Source of the DNA: an uncultured Bacteroidota bacterium
GTDB lineage: Bacteria; Bacteroidota; Bacteroidia; Flavobacteriales; Flavobacteriaceae
Assembly (NCBI GenBank): GCA_903913315.1
Contig: CAIWKX010000028.1
Coordinates: forward strand, 1-64,000
Direction: 5' to 3'
DNA length: 64,000 bases
The position numbers and the translations under genes are program-made. Each line of letters begins with the position of its first letter. Positions within the stretch are counted from its first letter, which is position 1. The notes beneath the pieces were generated by a model. The model had not been told where the DNA came from. It worked only from the letters and a program-made list of their open reading frames with translations, and made no database searches. Shown piece by piece: positions 10,262-19,126 of the stretch.

Positions 10262-11935
10262 ATGTCACAATTCCCATCCGATATTGAGATTGCTCAAAGC
10301 GCCACAATGCAACACATTCGAGAAATCGCAAAAAAAATAAACATCCAAGAAGACGATTTAGAATACTACGGAAAATATAAAGCCAAGTTGCCTTTAGAAT
10401 TGCAATCAGAAAATCCAAAAGGGAAACTAATACTGGTTTCTGCCATGTCTCCCACAAAATATGGAGAGGGAAAAACCACAATGTCTATTGGCTTAACAGA
10501 CGGATTGAACTATATTGGTAAGAAAGCCATTGCTGCGTTGCGCGAACCCTCATTAGGACCAGTTTTTGGAATGAAAGGCGGTGCGGCTGGAGGTGGCTAT
10601 GCACAAGTATTACCAATGGAAGATATCAATTTGCACTTTACTGGTGATTTTTCTGCCATTGAAAAAGCGAATAATTTACTTGCTGCGGTAATCGATAACA
10701 ATCTTCAAAATCCGAAATACTCATTGAATCTTGATCCAAAATCTATTGCATGGAAACGCGTGATGGATATGAACGATCGTTCGCTGCGTCAGATTATTAT
10801 TGGTGTGGGAACAAAAGCGAACGGCACCATGCGGGAAGATGGATTTAATATAACCCCAGCTTCTGAAGTAATGGCGATTTTATGTTTGTCAAGAGATTTA
10901 GAAGATTTAAAATTCCGTTTGGGAAATATATACGTGGGAAAAACTTTGGATGGAAAAGCTATTTTTGCACGTGACTTAAAAGTAGTTGGTGCAATGGCGG
11001 TTTTGTTGAAAGATGCCTTGAAACCCAATTTAGTACAAACTTTAGAAGGCAATCCTGCTCTCCTTCATGGTGGTCCTTTTGCTAGTATTGCCCAAGGAAC
11101 CAATACTGTTATTGCGACTAAAATGGGGCTTTCTTTAGGCGATTATGTAGTTACCGAAGCTGGATTTGGCGCTGATTTGGGAGCGGAGAAGTTTCTTCAT
11201 ATCAAATGCGAACAATCGGGATTAAAACCGGATGCCGTGGTATTGGTGGCGACCATTCGTGCGATTAAACACCATGCCGGATTGGGTGCAGAAGATTTTA
11301 AAACCGAAAATATAGAAGCCATTGCCAAAGGTTTTTGCAATCTTGAAAAACATATTGAAAACATGCAACAGTTTGGATTGAATCCTGTGGTGTGCATCAA
11401 TGCTTTTCCAGATGATACTCCTGCCGAATATAACAAATTGAAAGCTTTGTGTTTAACTAAAGGCGTTACTGCCATAGTGAGTACTGCTTTTGTAGACGGA
11501 GGAAATGGTTCGGCAGAATTGGCAGAAAAAGTAATTGCCGAAATTGAGAGCGGCAAAGCCAACTACCAACCGTTATACCAAAAAAACGATACTATTGAAC
11601 ACAAAATAAGAACGATTGCGACCCGAATTTATGGTGCAGATACCGTTGAATTTTCTTCAAAATCCAAAATACAGTTGAAGATGATCAATGATTTAGGATT
11701 TAATGAATTTCAAATTTGTATGGCAAAAACACCAGCTAGTTTCTCAGATAATGAAAAGATAATTGGACGACCAACTAATTTTACTATTACTGTGCGCGAG
11801 TTTGAAATTGCCAGTGGTGCTGGGTTTATTGTGCCGTTGCTTGGAGATGTTATGCGCATGCCAGGTTTACCAGCCGTTCCCAATGCAGAACGAATAGATA
11901 TTGATAATGATGGGAAGATTATTGGGCTGTCTTAG
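10262..11935 (+). CDS. fhs: Formate--tetrahydrofolate ligase
   Basis: SAMSPTKYGEGKTTMSIGL, REPSLGPVFGMKGGAAGGGYAQVLPMEDINLHFTGD. Confidence 0.97.
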   Translation: MSQFPSDIEIAQSATMQHIREIAKKINIQEDDLEYYGKYKAKLPLELQSENPKGKLILVSAMSPTKYGEGKTTMSIGLTDGLNYIGKKAIAALREPSLGPVFGMKGGAAGGGYAQVLPMEDINLHFTGDFSAIEKANNLLAAVIDNNLQNPKYSLNLDPKSIAWKRVMDMNDRSLRQIIIGVGTKANGTMREDGFNITPASEVMAILCLSRDLEDLKFRLGNIYVGKTLDGKAIFARDLKVVGAMAVLLKDALKPNLVQTLEGNPALLHGGPFASIAQGTNTVIATKMGLSLGDYVVTEAGFGADLGAEKFLHIKCEQSGLKPDAVVLVATIRAIKHHAGLGAEDFKTENIEAIAKGFCNLEKHIENMQQFGLNPVVCINAFPDDTPAEYNKLKALCLTKGVTAIVSTAFVDGGNGSAELAEKVIAEIESGKANYQPLYQKNDTIEHKIRTIATRIYGADTVEFSSKSKIQLKMINDLGFNEFQICMAKTPASFSDNEKIIGRPTNFTITVREFEIASGAGFIVPLLGDVMRMPGLPAVPNAERIDIDNDGKIIGLS

Positions 11936-12019
11936 AAGGATTTTATTTGAGCATTGAGTGTTTTATAAATATATCTAGCACTCTATAAAATAGCTTTGGA
12001 AATTTCTAAAGATCTTTTC

Positions 12020-13060
12020 TTATTCCTCCTCTTCAGAAGCATTGGATTTAGAATAGTTTCTCCATTTCTCAATACAATCGGCCATATCCTTAGGGATTTC
12101 GGTGTCAAAGCGCATCATTACTCCTGTGGTGGGATGAACGAATCCTAATGTTTTAGCGTGTAGTGCTTGGCGTGGTAGTGTTTTAAAACAATTGTCTATA
12201 AATTGTTTGTATTTAGTAAACGTAGTTCCTTTTAGAATTAAATTTCCACCATAGCGTTCATCATTGAATAAAGGGTGTCCAATATGCTTCATGTGCACAC
12301 GAATTTGGTGCGTACGACCTGTTTCTAGTTTACAAGAAATCAAGGTAACATAACCAAAACGTTCCAATACTTTATAATGGGTAACGGCATGTTTGCCTAT
12401 TTCAGGGTCAGCAAAAACTGCCATTTGCATGCGGTCTTTTACATGTCGGGCAATATTTCCGATGATGGTTCCCTCCTCTTCTTTTACATTTCCCCAGACT
12501 AAAGCAATATATTCTCTTTCGGACGTTTTGTCTTCAAACTGTTTTGCTAAATGCGTCATTGCGGCTTCGGTTTTAGCTACAACCAAAAGACCAGAAGTAT
12601 CTTTATCAATTCGGTGAACCAGCCCGGGACGCTCAGAACTATTTAGTGGTAGGTTTTCAAAATGAAATGCTAAAGCGTTCACTAAAGTTCCTGTATAATT
12701 TCCATGACCGGGATGTACCACAAAATTAGGTGGCTTATTGATTAACAACAAAGCATCGTCTTCATAGACTATATCTAATGGAATATCTTCGGGGTCTACC
12801 CTATTTTCAAAAGGTGGATGAGATAATAAAATACGAATAACATCAAAGGGTTTTACCTTATAATTGGATTTTACAGGAATATCATTCACATAAATATCTC
12901 CATTGGTAGCGGCATTCTGAATTTTATTTCGTGTGGCATTAGGCACCATCAACATTAAATATTTATCAATTCTTAAAAATGTTTGTCCTTTGGGTACATC
13001 AAATCGATAGTGTTCAAAAAGTTCGTCTTCGGGCTCTTGAAAATCTATGTTATTGCTCAT
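12020..13060 (-). CDS. RluA-family 23S rRNA pseudouridine synthase
   Basis: S4-like N-terminus; VHRIDKDTSGLLVVAKTEAA; ETGRTHQIRVHMKHIGHPL. Confidence 0.94.
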   Translation of the reverse strand: MSNNIDFQEPEDELFEHYRFDVPKGQTFLRIDKYLMLMVPNATRNKIQNAATNGDIYVNDIPVKSNYKVKPFDVIRILLSHPPFENRVDPEDIPLDIVYEDDALLLINKPPNFVVHPGHGNYTGTLVNALAFHFENLPLNSSERPGLVHRIDKDTSGLLVVAKTEAAMTHLAKQFEDKTSEREYIALVWGNVKEEEGTIIGNIARHVKDRMQMAVFADPEIGKHAVTHYKVLERFGYVTLISCKLETGRTHQIRVHMKHIGHPLFNDERYGGNLILKGTTFTKYKQFIDNCFKTLPRQALHAKTLGFVHPTTGVMMRFDTEIPKDMADCIEKWRNYSKSNASEEEE

Positions 13061-13673
13061 TGGGGATGGTGTCTTTTAGAGTTTTTGATTTTGGGATAGA
13101 ATCTAATTGAGTCTCGTCAAAAACAACTTTTCCATCACCGAGTACTAAATCAATTTTAGACGCTTTTAATACTTTGGTACCTGCTTTTATCTTCACCCCA
13201 TTCATCCACATTTCAAGTACCATGTCTTTTCCGATGTAGGGAATGTATTTAATGGTTCCTTCTTGTAAACCAACAGCCTTCAAGGTTGGAACCGCTTGGC
13301 GATAGGTTTTCTCTACTAAATCAGGCACAGGAACCATTTTAAAAGTGGAAGCATTTAATTTTATATAAATGGTTCTTCCTCCTTTTACTTTTGACCCTGC
13401 AATAGGCTCTTGTTGTACGACCGTCAATTTTGGAAAACTCGGATTATAATCTACGGTATCAATTATTTCATAATTCAAATTGAGTTCATCTAACTTTTTC
13501 TCCACTTGTTCTGGATTTAATTTAGCCAAATTAGGAACCGCTGTTTCATTACCATGATTGGTAACAAAAGTTATCCATTGAAAAAATAAAAAAGCAATGG
13601 TAGCAATGATAGCCAATGCAGCTAAAACTTGTGCTGCAAAAACTTTGCTCGTTAGATATTTTCGTAAACTCAT
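13050..13673 (-). CDS. PASTA domain-containing membrane protein
   Basis: N-terminal TM helix followed by PASTA-like repeats (VPNLAKLNPEQVEKKL..., VPDLVEKTYRQAVPTLKAVGL). Confidence 0.85.
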   Translation of the reverse strand: MSLRKYLTSKVFAAQVLAALAIIATIAFLFFQWITFVTNHGNETAVPNLAKLNPEQVEKKLDELNLNYEIIDTVDYNPSFPKLTVVQQEPIAGSKVKGGRTIYIKLNASTFKMVPVPDLVEKTYRQAVPTLKAVGLQEGTIKYIPYIGKDMVLEMWMNGVKIKAGTKVLKASKIDLVLGDGKVVFDETQLDSIPKSKTLKDTIPNEQ

Positions 13674-13755
13674 AAAAATAGTATTTATCGCAAAGATATA
13701 ATTTTTAGTTTCAACAATTGTGCTATTTTTGTATAGTAATTAAAATAAAATCGCA

Positions 13756-14742
13756 ATGAACGTAGCTGTTGTTATGGGCGGATATTCAGACGAATCTGTT
13801 ATCTCTTTACGAAGTGGTCAATTGATATTAACTAATTTAGAACCATCAAAATACACCCCCTTTGAAGTTCACATCCTAGTAAACGAATGGTATTGTTTGA
13901 TTGAAGATGTTAAATACCCTATCAACAAAGCTGATTTTTCATTTACAAAGGACAATCAAACTATACAATTTGACATCGCTTTGAATACTATTCATGGCAC
14001 ACCAGGTGAAGATGGACACATGCAATCTTATTGGGAATTGGTTGATTTGCCTTATACCGGTTGTAATTTCTATCAATCAGCCTTGACATTCAATAAACGA
14101 GATACGCTTTCGGTTTTATCCAAATTTGATATTCCAAAAGCACAATCCATCTATTTATCAAAAGGAGATGCCATTGATGGAAAACAAGTTGCCACACAAT
14201 TAGGGTTGCCTTTCTTTGTAAAACCCAATCAATCTGGAAGCTCCTTAGGCGTTTCAATGGTTTCAACCCTAGATGATTTTCAAAAAGCATTGGATTTTGC
14301 TTTCGCAGAAGACAACGACATTTTAATAGAATCCTATTTAAACGGAAGAGAAGTATCGGTGGGTGTCATTAAATATAAAGGAGAAACTAAAGTAATGGGG
14401 ATTACAGAAATCCTTTCACAAAATAGTTTCTTTGATTATGAAGCTAAGTATTTGGGTAAATCAGAAGAAATAACGCCTGCTAATTTATCGGAAGAAATAA
14501 AAAATCGTGTGGAGGAAACTGCTAAAAAAGTATATGAAGCATTAGGGATGACTGGTTTTTCGAGAACTGATTTTATTATCATGAATGATATTCCGCATTT
14601 TATTGAAATCAATACCAATCCAGGTTTATCGCCTCAAAGTATTTTTCCGCAACAAGCTGCTTATTCCAAAATGCCAATGAGCGACTTGTTGGATAATGAA
14701 ATTAGTTTAGCTTTACAAAGAAAACCAATTTGGAAGAAATAA
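13756..14742 (+). CDS. ddl: D-alanine--D-alanine ligase
   Basis: ATP-grasp: PFFVKPNQSGSSLGVS, TDFIIMNDIPHFIEINTNPGLSPQSIFPQQ. Confidence 0.95.
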   Translation: MNVAVVMGGYSDESVISLRSGQLILTNLEPSKYTPFEVHILVNEWYCLIEDVKYPINKADFSFTKDNQTIQFDIALNTIHGTPGEDGHMQSYWELVDLPYTGCNFYQSALTFNKRDTLSVLSKFDIPKAQSIYLSKGDAIDGKQVATQLGLPFFVKPNQSGSSLGVSMVSTLDDFQKALDFAFAEDNDILIESYLNGREVSVGVIKYKGETKVMGITEILSQNSFFDYEAKYLGKSEEITPANLSEEIKNRVEETAKKVYEALGMTGFSRTDFIIMNDIPHFIEINTNPGLSPQSIFPQQAAYSKMPMSDLLDNEISLALQRKPIWKK

Positions 14743-14745
14743 TAT

Positions 14746-15362
14746 ATGATCTTATTAGTTGGAACAAGTAGCAAAATAATAAAAAAAGGAGAAGCAAATA
14801 ATATTACATGCCCTTATTGTCATTGTAATACAACTATGAAGTACTGCATTCACAATAAATATGCTGTAATTACATTGATTCCATTATTTCCTGTAGAAAA
14901 ATACGCCTCAATTTATTGTAATACTTGTAACGAAGAAATTAACCTAAAAGATTTAGATGAAAGCACATTATCAAGATTAGCTGCAGAAAATAATAACTTA
15001 ATAACTTAAGAAGCCCTCTTTGGATATTTTTTGGTAGCTTTGCTTTAGTATGTTGCCTTTTTTATGGTTCATATAGCTATTTCAAATCTGATACTAGAAC
15101 AGCTTTACTAATTAAAAATCCAATGATTAAAGATGTTTATTACACTAAAGATGATAAAGGATATTACTATACATTTAGAATTGACAACATTACTAAAGAC
15201 AGTATTTATACAACAGTAAATAATTATCAAGTTGATACACCTTATGATATAGACGACATAAATGTTTCAGAAAATTATTCTAATCAAAAAAGTGATTTTT
15301 CTAAAAATGAGTTAATGAAGCTTTATGATTCAGGCAAAATTATTTCAATAAAAAGGCAATAA
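14746..15362 (+). pseudogene. Zinc-ribbon + TM + extracytoplasmic protein, apparently frameshifted by an 8-bp tandem duplication
   Basis: ORF 14746-15009 (CPYCHC...CNTC zinc ribbon) ends just after tandem ATAACTTA x2 (14993-15008). Deleting one copy fuses it in frame to RSPLWIFFGSFALVCCLFYGSYSYF... and the ORF ending at 15362. Confidence 0.75.
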
Positions 15363-15815
15363 ATGAAAAAAGCAATATTCCCAGGTTCCTTTGATCCAAT
15401 TACCAATGGTCATTATGATATCATCAAAAGAGGCATTTCTCTATTTGACGAAGTCATTGTTGCTATCGGAATCAATGCCGAAAAAAAGTATATGTTTTCT
15501 TTAGAAGATAGAAAACGTTTTATTGAAGAAGCTTTCAAGAACGAACCAAAAGTAAGAGTTATCACTTATGAAGGTTTGACCATTGACTTATGTCATAAAG
15601 AAAAGGCACAATTCATACTTCGTGGTTTAAGAAACCCAGCCGATTTTGAATTTGAAAAAGCTATTGCACATACCAACCGATTGTTGTCAAAAATTGAAAC
15701 AGTATTCTTATTAACGGCTTCCAAAACATCGTTTATTAGTTCGAGTATTGTTAGAGATGTTATTAGAAATGGCGGTGATTATACGGTTTTAGTACCGGAT
15801 TCGGTGCGGATTTAG
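15363..15815 (+). CDS. coaD: Pantetheine-phosphate adenylyltransferase
   Basis: MKKAIFPGSFDPITNGHYDIIKRG; FISSSIVRDVIRNGGD. Confidence 0.96.
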   Translation: MKKAIFPGSFDPITNGHYDIIKRGISLFDEVIVAIGINAEKKYMFSLEDRKRFIEEAFKNEPKVRVITYEGLTIDLCHKEKAQFILRGLRNPADFEFEKAIAHTNRLLSKIETVFLLTASKTSFISSSIVRDVIRNGGDYTVLVPDSVRI

Positions 15816-15826
15816 TTTTCAGTCGC

Positions 15827-15865
15827 AGTCGCAGTTTTTAGATAGTATAACTGAAAACTGCGACT
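15827..15865. terminator. Perfect 12-bp inverted repeat between convergent genes, possible bidirectional terminator or dispersed repeat
   Basis: AGTCGCAGTTTT (15827-15838) and AAAACTGCGACT (15854-15865). Confidence 0.6.
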
Positions 15866-15881
15866 GAATACTGTGACTCAT

Positions 15882-17225
15882 TTACTCTTCCTTCTTAACA
15901 ACCTTTCTTGCTACCTCAATCTTAAACTTTTTCCCTTTCATTTTTTCATCCCGAATATTCGAAAGAAATTCTTTTACTTTTTTTGATTTTACGGCAGCAA
16001 ATGAAATAAAATCTTTGACTTCAATCAAACCTAAGTCACCTTTTTCTAGTTTTCCTTTTTGAGAAAAGAACCCTACGATGTCAATTTTATTTAACTTATT
16101 TTTCTTTCCACCACTTACATAAATAGTTTGAAATTGGGGTGGTTTGGGTAAAGTTGTATTATTGTCTACATTTAAAACTGGCATTTTATAATCTAGATAC
16201 TCCATCTTTTTCTCACTTTCATGCGCAATGATATAAGCGGTTCCAGAAGCCAACATTCTAGCGGTACGACCATTTCTATGTGTGAATTCGTCTTCTTTTA
16301 AAGGTAAATGATAATGAATTACATGTTTCATTTCGGGGATATCCAATCCACGGGCGGCTAAATCGGTCGTAATTAAGTAACTCATACTTCCGTTTCTGAA
16401 TTGAATTAAAGCTCGTTCGCGTTCCTCTTGATCCATTCCGCCATGATAATAAGTAGCGTAGATTCCTTTTTCATTTAAAGTATCGCTAATTCTTTCGGCA
16501 GCATCACGATGATTACAGAAAACAATTGCAGCTTCCGATTGTAAAGAACAAAGTAAATGGAACAGTGAATTGATTTTATCTTTTTCTTTGGAAACAACCA
16601 TTTTTAAAGAAAGATTGGAGTTTTCTTCTTCTAACGGAATAAAATCTAAAACTGTTGGATTGATAACTCTAGTATATTTTGGAATTTCAATATCAGAAGT
16701 TGCTGAAACCAAAACACGTTTATTCAACTTATTCAATCTAGCAATGATAAATGACATTTGCTCATGGAAACCCAATTGCAATGATTTATCAAATTCGTCT
16801 AAAATCAAAGTTTGAATAGCATCCGTAGAAAAAGTGCCCCTATCAATATGATCGGCTATTCTACCCGGAGTACCAATTAAAATAGCTGGTGGATTGGATA
16901 GATTTTTGATTTCAGTTTCAATAGAGTGTCCACCGTAGCATACATTTACCTTGTAATCAGTCCCCATTTTCTTCCAAACTTGTTCTATTTGCAATCCTAA
17001 TTCCCGTGAAGGAACTAAAATTAAACATTGCACCTCTTTGCCATCGTCTTGCAACATTTCGAATATTGGTAGTAAAAAAGCTAATGTTTTTCCAGAACCT
17101 GTTGGAGATAATAGCAAAACATTGGCATCATTCAAAATAGAATCTTGTGCCATTTCTTGCATTTCGTTTAAGCTTTCAATACCTAAATTTAGAAGTAAAT
17201 TGGTAGAATGTGGATTTTTATACAT
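15882..17225 (-). CDS. DEAD-box RNA helicase, DbpA-like
   Basis: SPTGSGKTLAFLLP, DEFD variant of DEAD, SAT motif, HRNGRTAR; C-terminal DbpA-type RNA-binding domain (GGKKNKLNKIDIVGFFSQKG). Confidence 0.92.
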   Translation of the reverse strand: MYKNPHSTNLLLNLGIESLNEMQEMAQDSILNDANVLLLSPTGSGKTLAFLLPIFEMLQDDGKEVQCLILVPSRELGLQIEQVWKKMGTDYKVNVCYGGHSIETEIKNLSNPPAILIGTPGRIADHIDRGTFSTDAIQTLILDEFDKSLQLGFHEQMSFIIARLNKLNKRVLVSATSDIEIPKYTRVINPTVLDFIPLEEENSNLSLKMVVSKEKDKINSLFHLLCSLQSEAAIVFCNHRDAAERISDTLNEKGIYATYYHGGMDQEERERALIQFRNGSMSYLITTDLAARGLDIPEMKHVIHYHLPLKEDEFTHRNGRTARMLASGTAYIIAHESEKKMEYLDYKMPVLNVDNNTTLPKPPQFQTIYVSGGKKNKLNKIDIVGFFSQKGKLEKGDLGLIEVKDFISFAAVKSKKVKEFLSNIRDEKMKGKKFKIEVARKVVKKEE

Positions 17226-17292
17226 TTTGCAAAGGTAAATGCAATTATGAATTAAAAATTATGAATTAAGAATTTTATTGCTTTACACACAA

Positions 17293-17901
17293 TTACTTTG
17301 AATGAATAGTATTCTCTTCAATAAACAACAGCTTGATATTCTCATACGAATTATTCAAAGCTTGCTTGATTTCCTCTGGGTTTAACCATGCCACTTTTTC
17401 AATTCCTTCGTTAGCCTGAGGAATAAGTTCTCCTTCAAAATCGGTTTTCATTTCAAACCAATGAGTGATTTTTAATCTATAAACTCCATTTCGCTTAAAA
17501 ATGTGATAGGTTTTTTGAAGTTTATTAGTGATTTTAAGTCTGGTAACGCCTGTTTCTTCTTCTACTTCTCTTATAGAACAATCTTCAATAGCTTCACCTT
17601 TATCACAACCTCCTTTGGGCAAATCCCACTTTCCATTTCTATAAATGAACAAAACTTCCCCTTTTTTGTTGTAAACTAATCCTCCTCCAGCTTTCTTTAC
17701 TGGAATCTTTTCCTTTACTTTTTTCAGAATTTCTTTCTCATCTGGATAGTACAAATACGCTTTCTTAATCTTATTATTAAACATTTTCACAATAAGTTGT
17801 TCAATGTCTACACTTTCTAACAAGAACAATTGGAAATCGGTTTCCTTTGCGACTTCATTTGTCAAAAAAAGTGGTTTGTCGTTCACAAAAACTTTATACA
17901 T
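17293..17901 (-). CDS. NUDIX hydrolase
   Basis: Nudix box GGCDKGEAIEDCSIREVEEETGV. Confidence 0.93.
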   Translation of the reverse strand: MYKVFVNDKPLFLTNEVAKETDFQLFLLESVDIEQLIVKMFNNKIKKAYLYYPDEKEILKKVKEKIPVKKAGGGLVYNKKGEVLFIYRNGKWDLPKGGCDKGEAIEDCSIREVEEETGVTRLKITNKLQKTYHIFKRNGVYRLKITHWFEMKTDFEGELIPQANEGIEKVAWLNPEEIKQALNNSYENIKLLFIEENTIHSK

Positions 17902-17904
17902 TTG
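17875..17904 (+). promoter_or_regulatory. Candidate Bacteroidota-type promoter for pyrE
   Basis: TTTG (17875-17878), N18, TACATTTG (17897-17904), matching TTTG/TAnnTTTG; 4 nt before the pyrE ATG. Confidence 0.55.
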
Positions 17905-17908
17905 CAGT

Positions 17909-18550
17909 ATGATTTTTAATAAAGAAACAGCCGAAAAAACAGCCGAATTGCTTTTACAAATAAATGCAATTAAATTGAATCCGTCAAATCCTTTTAAGTG
18001 GGCTTCGGGTTGGAATTCACCTATTTATTGTGATAACCGATTAACCCTTTCATTTCCAGCTATAAGAAATTATATCCGAGACGAATTTGCTAAACAAATT
18101 GAAGACATTTATGGTAAACCTGATGTAATTGCAGGGGTTGCAACCGGTGCAATTGGTATAGGAATCCTCGTTGCGGAGGAACTTGGACTCCCATTTGTCT
18201 ATGTTAGACCCGAACCAAAGAAACACGGGAGGCAAAATCAAGTAGAGGGATTTTTACAAAAAGGACAAAATGTTGTTGTGATAGAAGACTTAATTTCGAC
18301 AGGAAATAGTAGTTTACTTGCTGTTGAAGCTTTAAAAGAAGCTGGAGCCAATGTAAAAGGAATGATTGCTATTTTTTCTTATGGTTTTGACATTGCTGAT
18401 GAAAACTTTAAAAAAGCAAATGTAAATCTGAATACCTTAAGCAACTATGAACATCTTCTAGAATTGGCAGTAGAAAAGCAATACATCACAGAAACAGAAC
18501 AAACAACACTACAAGACTGGCGTAAAAGCCCATCAACTTGGGGTGTATAA
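17909..18550 (+). CDS. pyrE: Orotate phosphoribosyltransferase
   Basis: MIFNKETAEKTAELLLQINAIKLNPSNPFKWASGWNSPIYCDNR; PRPP loop VVVIEDLISTGNSS. Start taken as the internal ATG rather than the ORF-track start. Confidence 0.95.
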   Translation: MIFNKETAEKTAELLLQINAIKLNPSNPFKWASGWNSPIYCDNRLTLSFPAIRNYIRDEFAKQIEDIYGKPDVIAGVATGAIGIGILVAEELGLPFVYVRPEPKKHGRQNQVEGFLQKGQNVVVIEDLISTGNSSLLAVEALKEAGANVKGMIAIFSYGFDIADENFKKANVNLNTLSNYEHLLELAVEKQYITETEQTTLQDWRKSPSTWGV

Positions 18551-18637
18551 AAATTAGAAACAACAATATAGAAAATAGAACAGAGACATAACATCTTTTC
18601 TTTCTAATCTATTTTCATTTCTTTAAAAATAAAAAAT

Positions 18638-19030
18638 ATGAACCTAGAAAGCCCAAAAGTTACAGTAGAAAAATCAGCTGACTATTTATTCCATGCATTG
18701 TCTGATGTTAATAATTATGAAAAATTAATGCCTGAAAATATTGCTAAGTTTGAAGTGCTTGGTGATGATATTTTTAATTTTGGTTTAAAAGGGATGCCTG
18801 AAATTAAATTGAGATTGAAAGAAGGAGTTCCTTATTCTAAAATCAATCTTGCTGCAGCAAGTGATAAACTTCCGTTCACATTAGTTGCACATATTGAGGC
18901 TATATCAGAAAATTCTAGTACTGTGAAATTAGATTTTGAAGGTGAATTCAATCCAATGATGGCAATGATGATCAAAGGTCCGATTTCAAAATTCATTGAA
19001 ACTTTAGCTGAAAATATGCATAAATTGTAA
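18638..19030 (+). CDS. SRPBCC/START-like family protein
   Basis: Small single-domain ORF (ESPKVTVEKSADYLFHALSDVNNYEKLMPENI...). Confidence 0.75.
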   Translation: MNLESPKVTVEKSADYLFHALSDVNNYEKLMPENIAKFEVLGDDIFNFGLKGMPEIKLRLKEGVPYSKINLAAASDKLPFTLVAHIEAISENSSTVKLDFEGEFNPMMAMMIKGPISKFIETLAENMHKL

Positions 19031-19070
19031 AGAAGAGATTCCTACGGAATGACAACTAAACATAAACAGA

Positions 19071-19105
19071 AAAACCTCGTATCAAATTTGATACGAGGTT
19101 TTTCA
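19071..19105. terminator. Bidirectional rho-independent terminator
   Basis: AAAAACCTCGTATCAAATTTGATACGAGGTTTTT. Confidence 0.9.
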
Positions 19106-19126
19106 TTTCAAGAACTCATTTTAAAA

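Noticed and set aside
11197-11562. 121-aa minus-strand ORF
   Set aside because: Antisense to fhs; no start context or family resemblance.
17804-17908. N-terminal extension of pyrE given by the ORF track
   Set aside because: It overlaps the NUDIX coding region antisense, and known OPRTases begin near MIFNKETAEKTAELLL.
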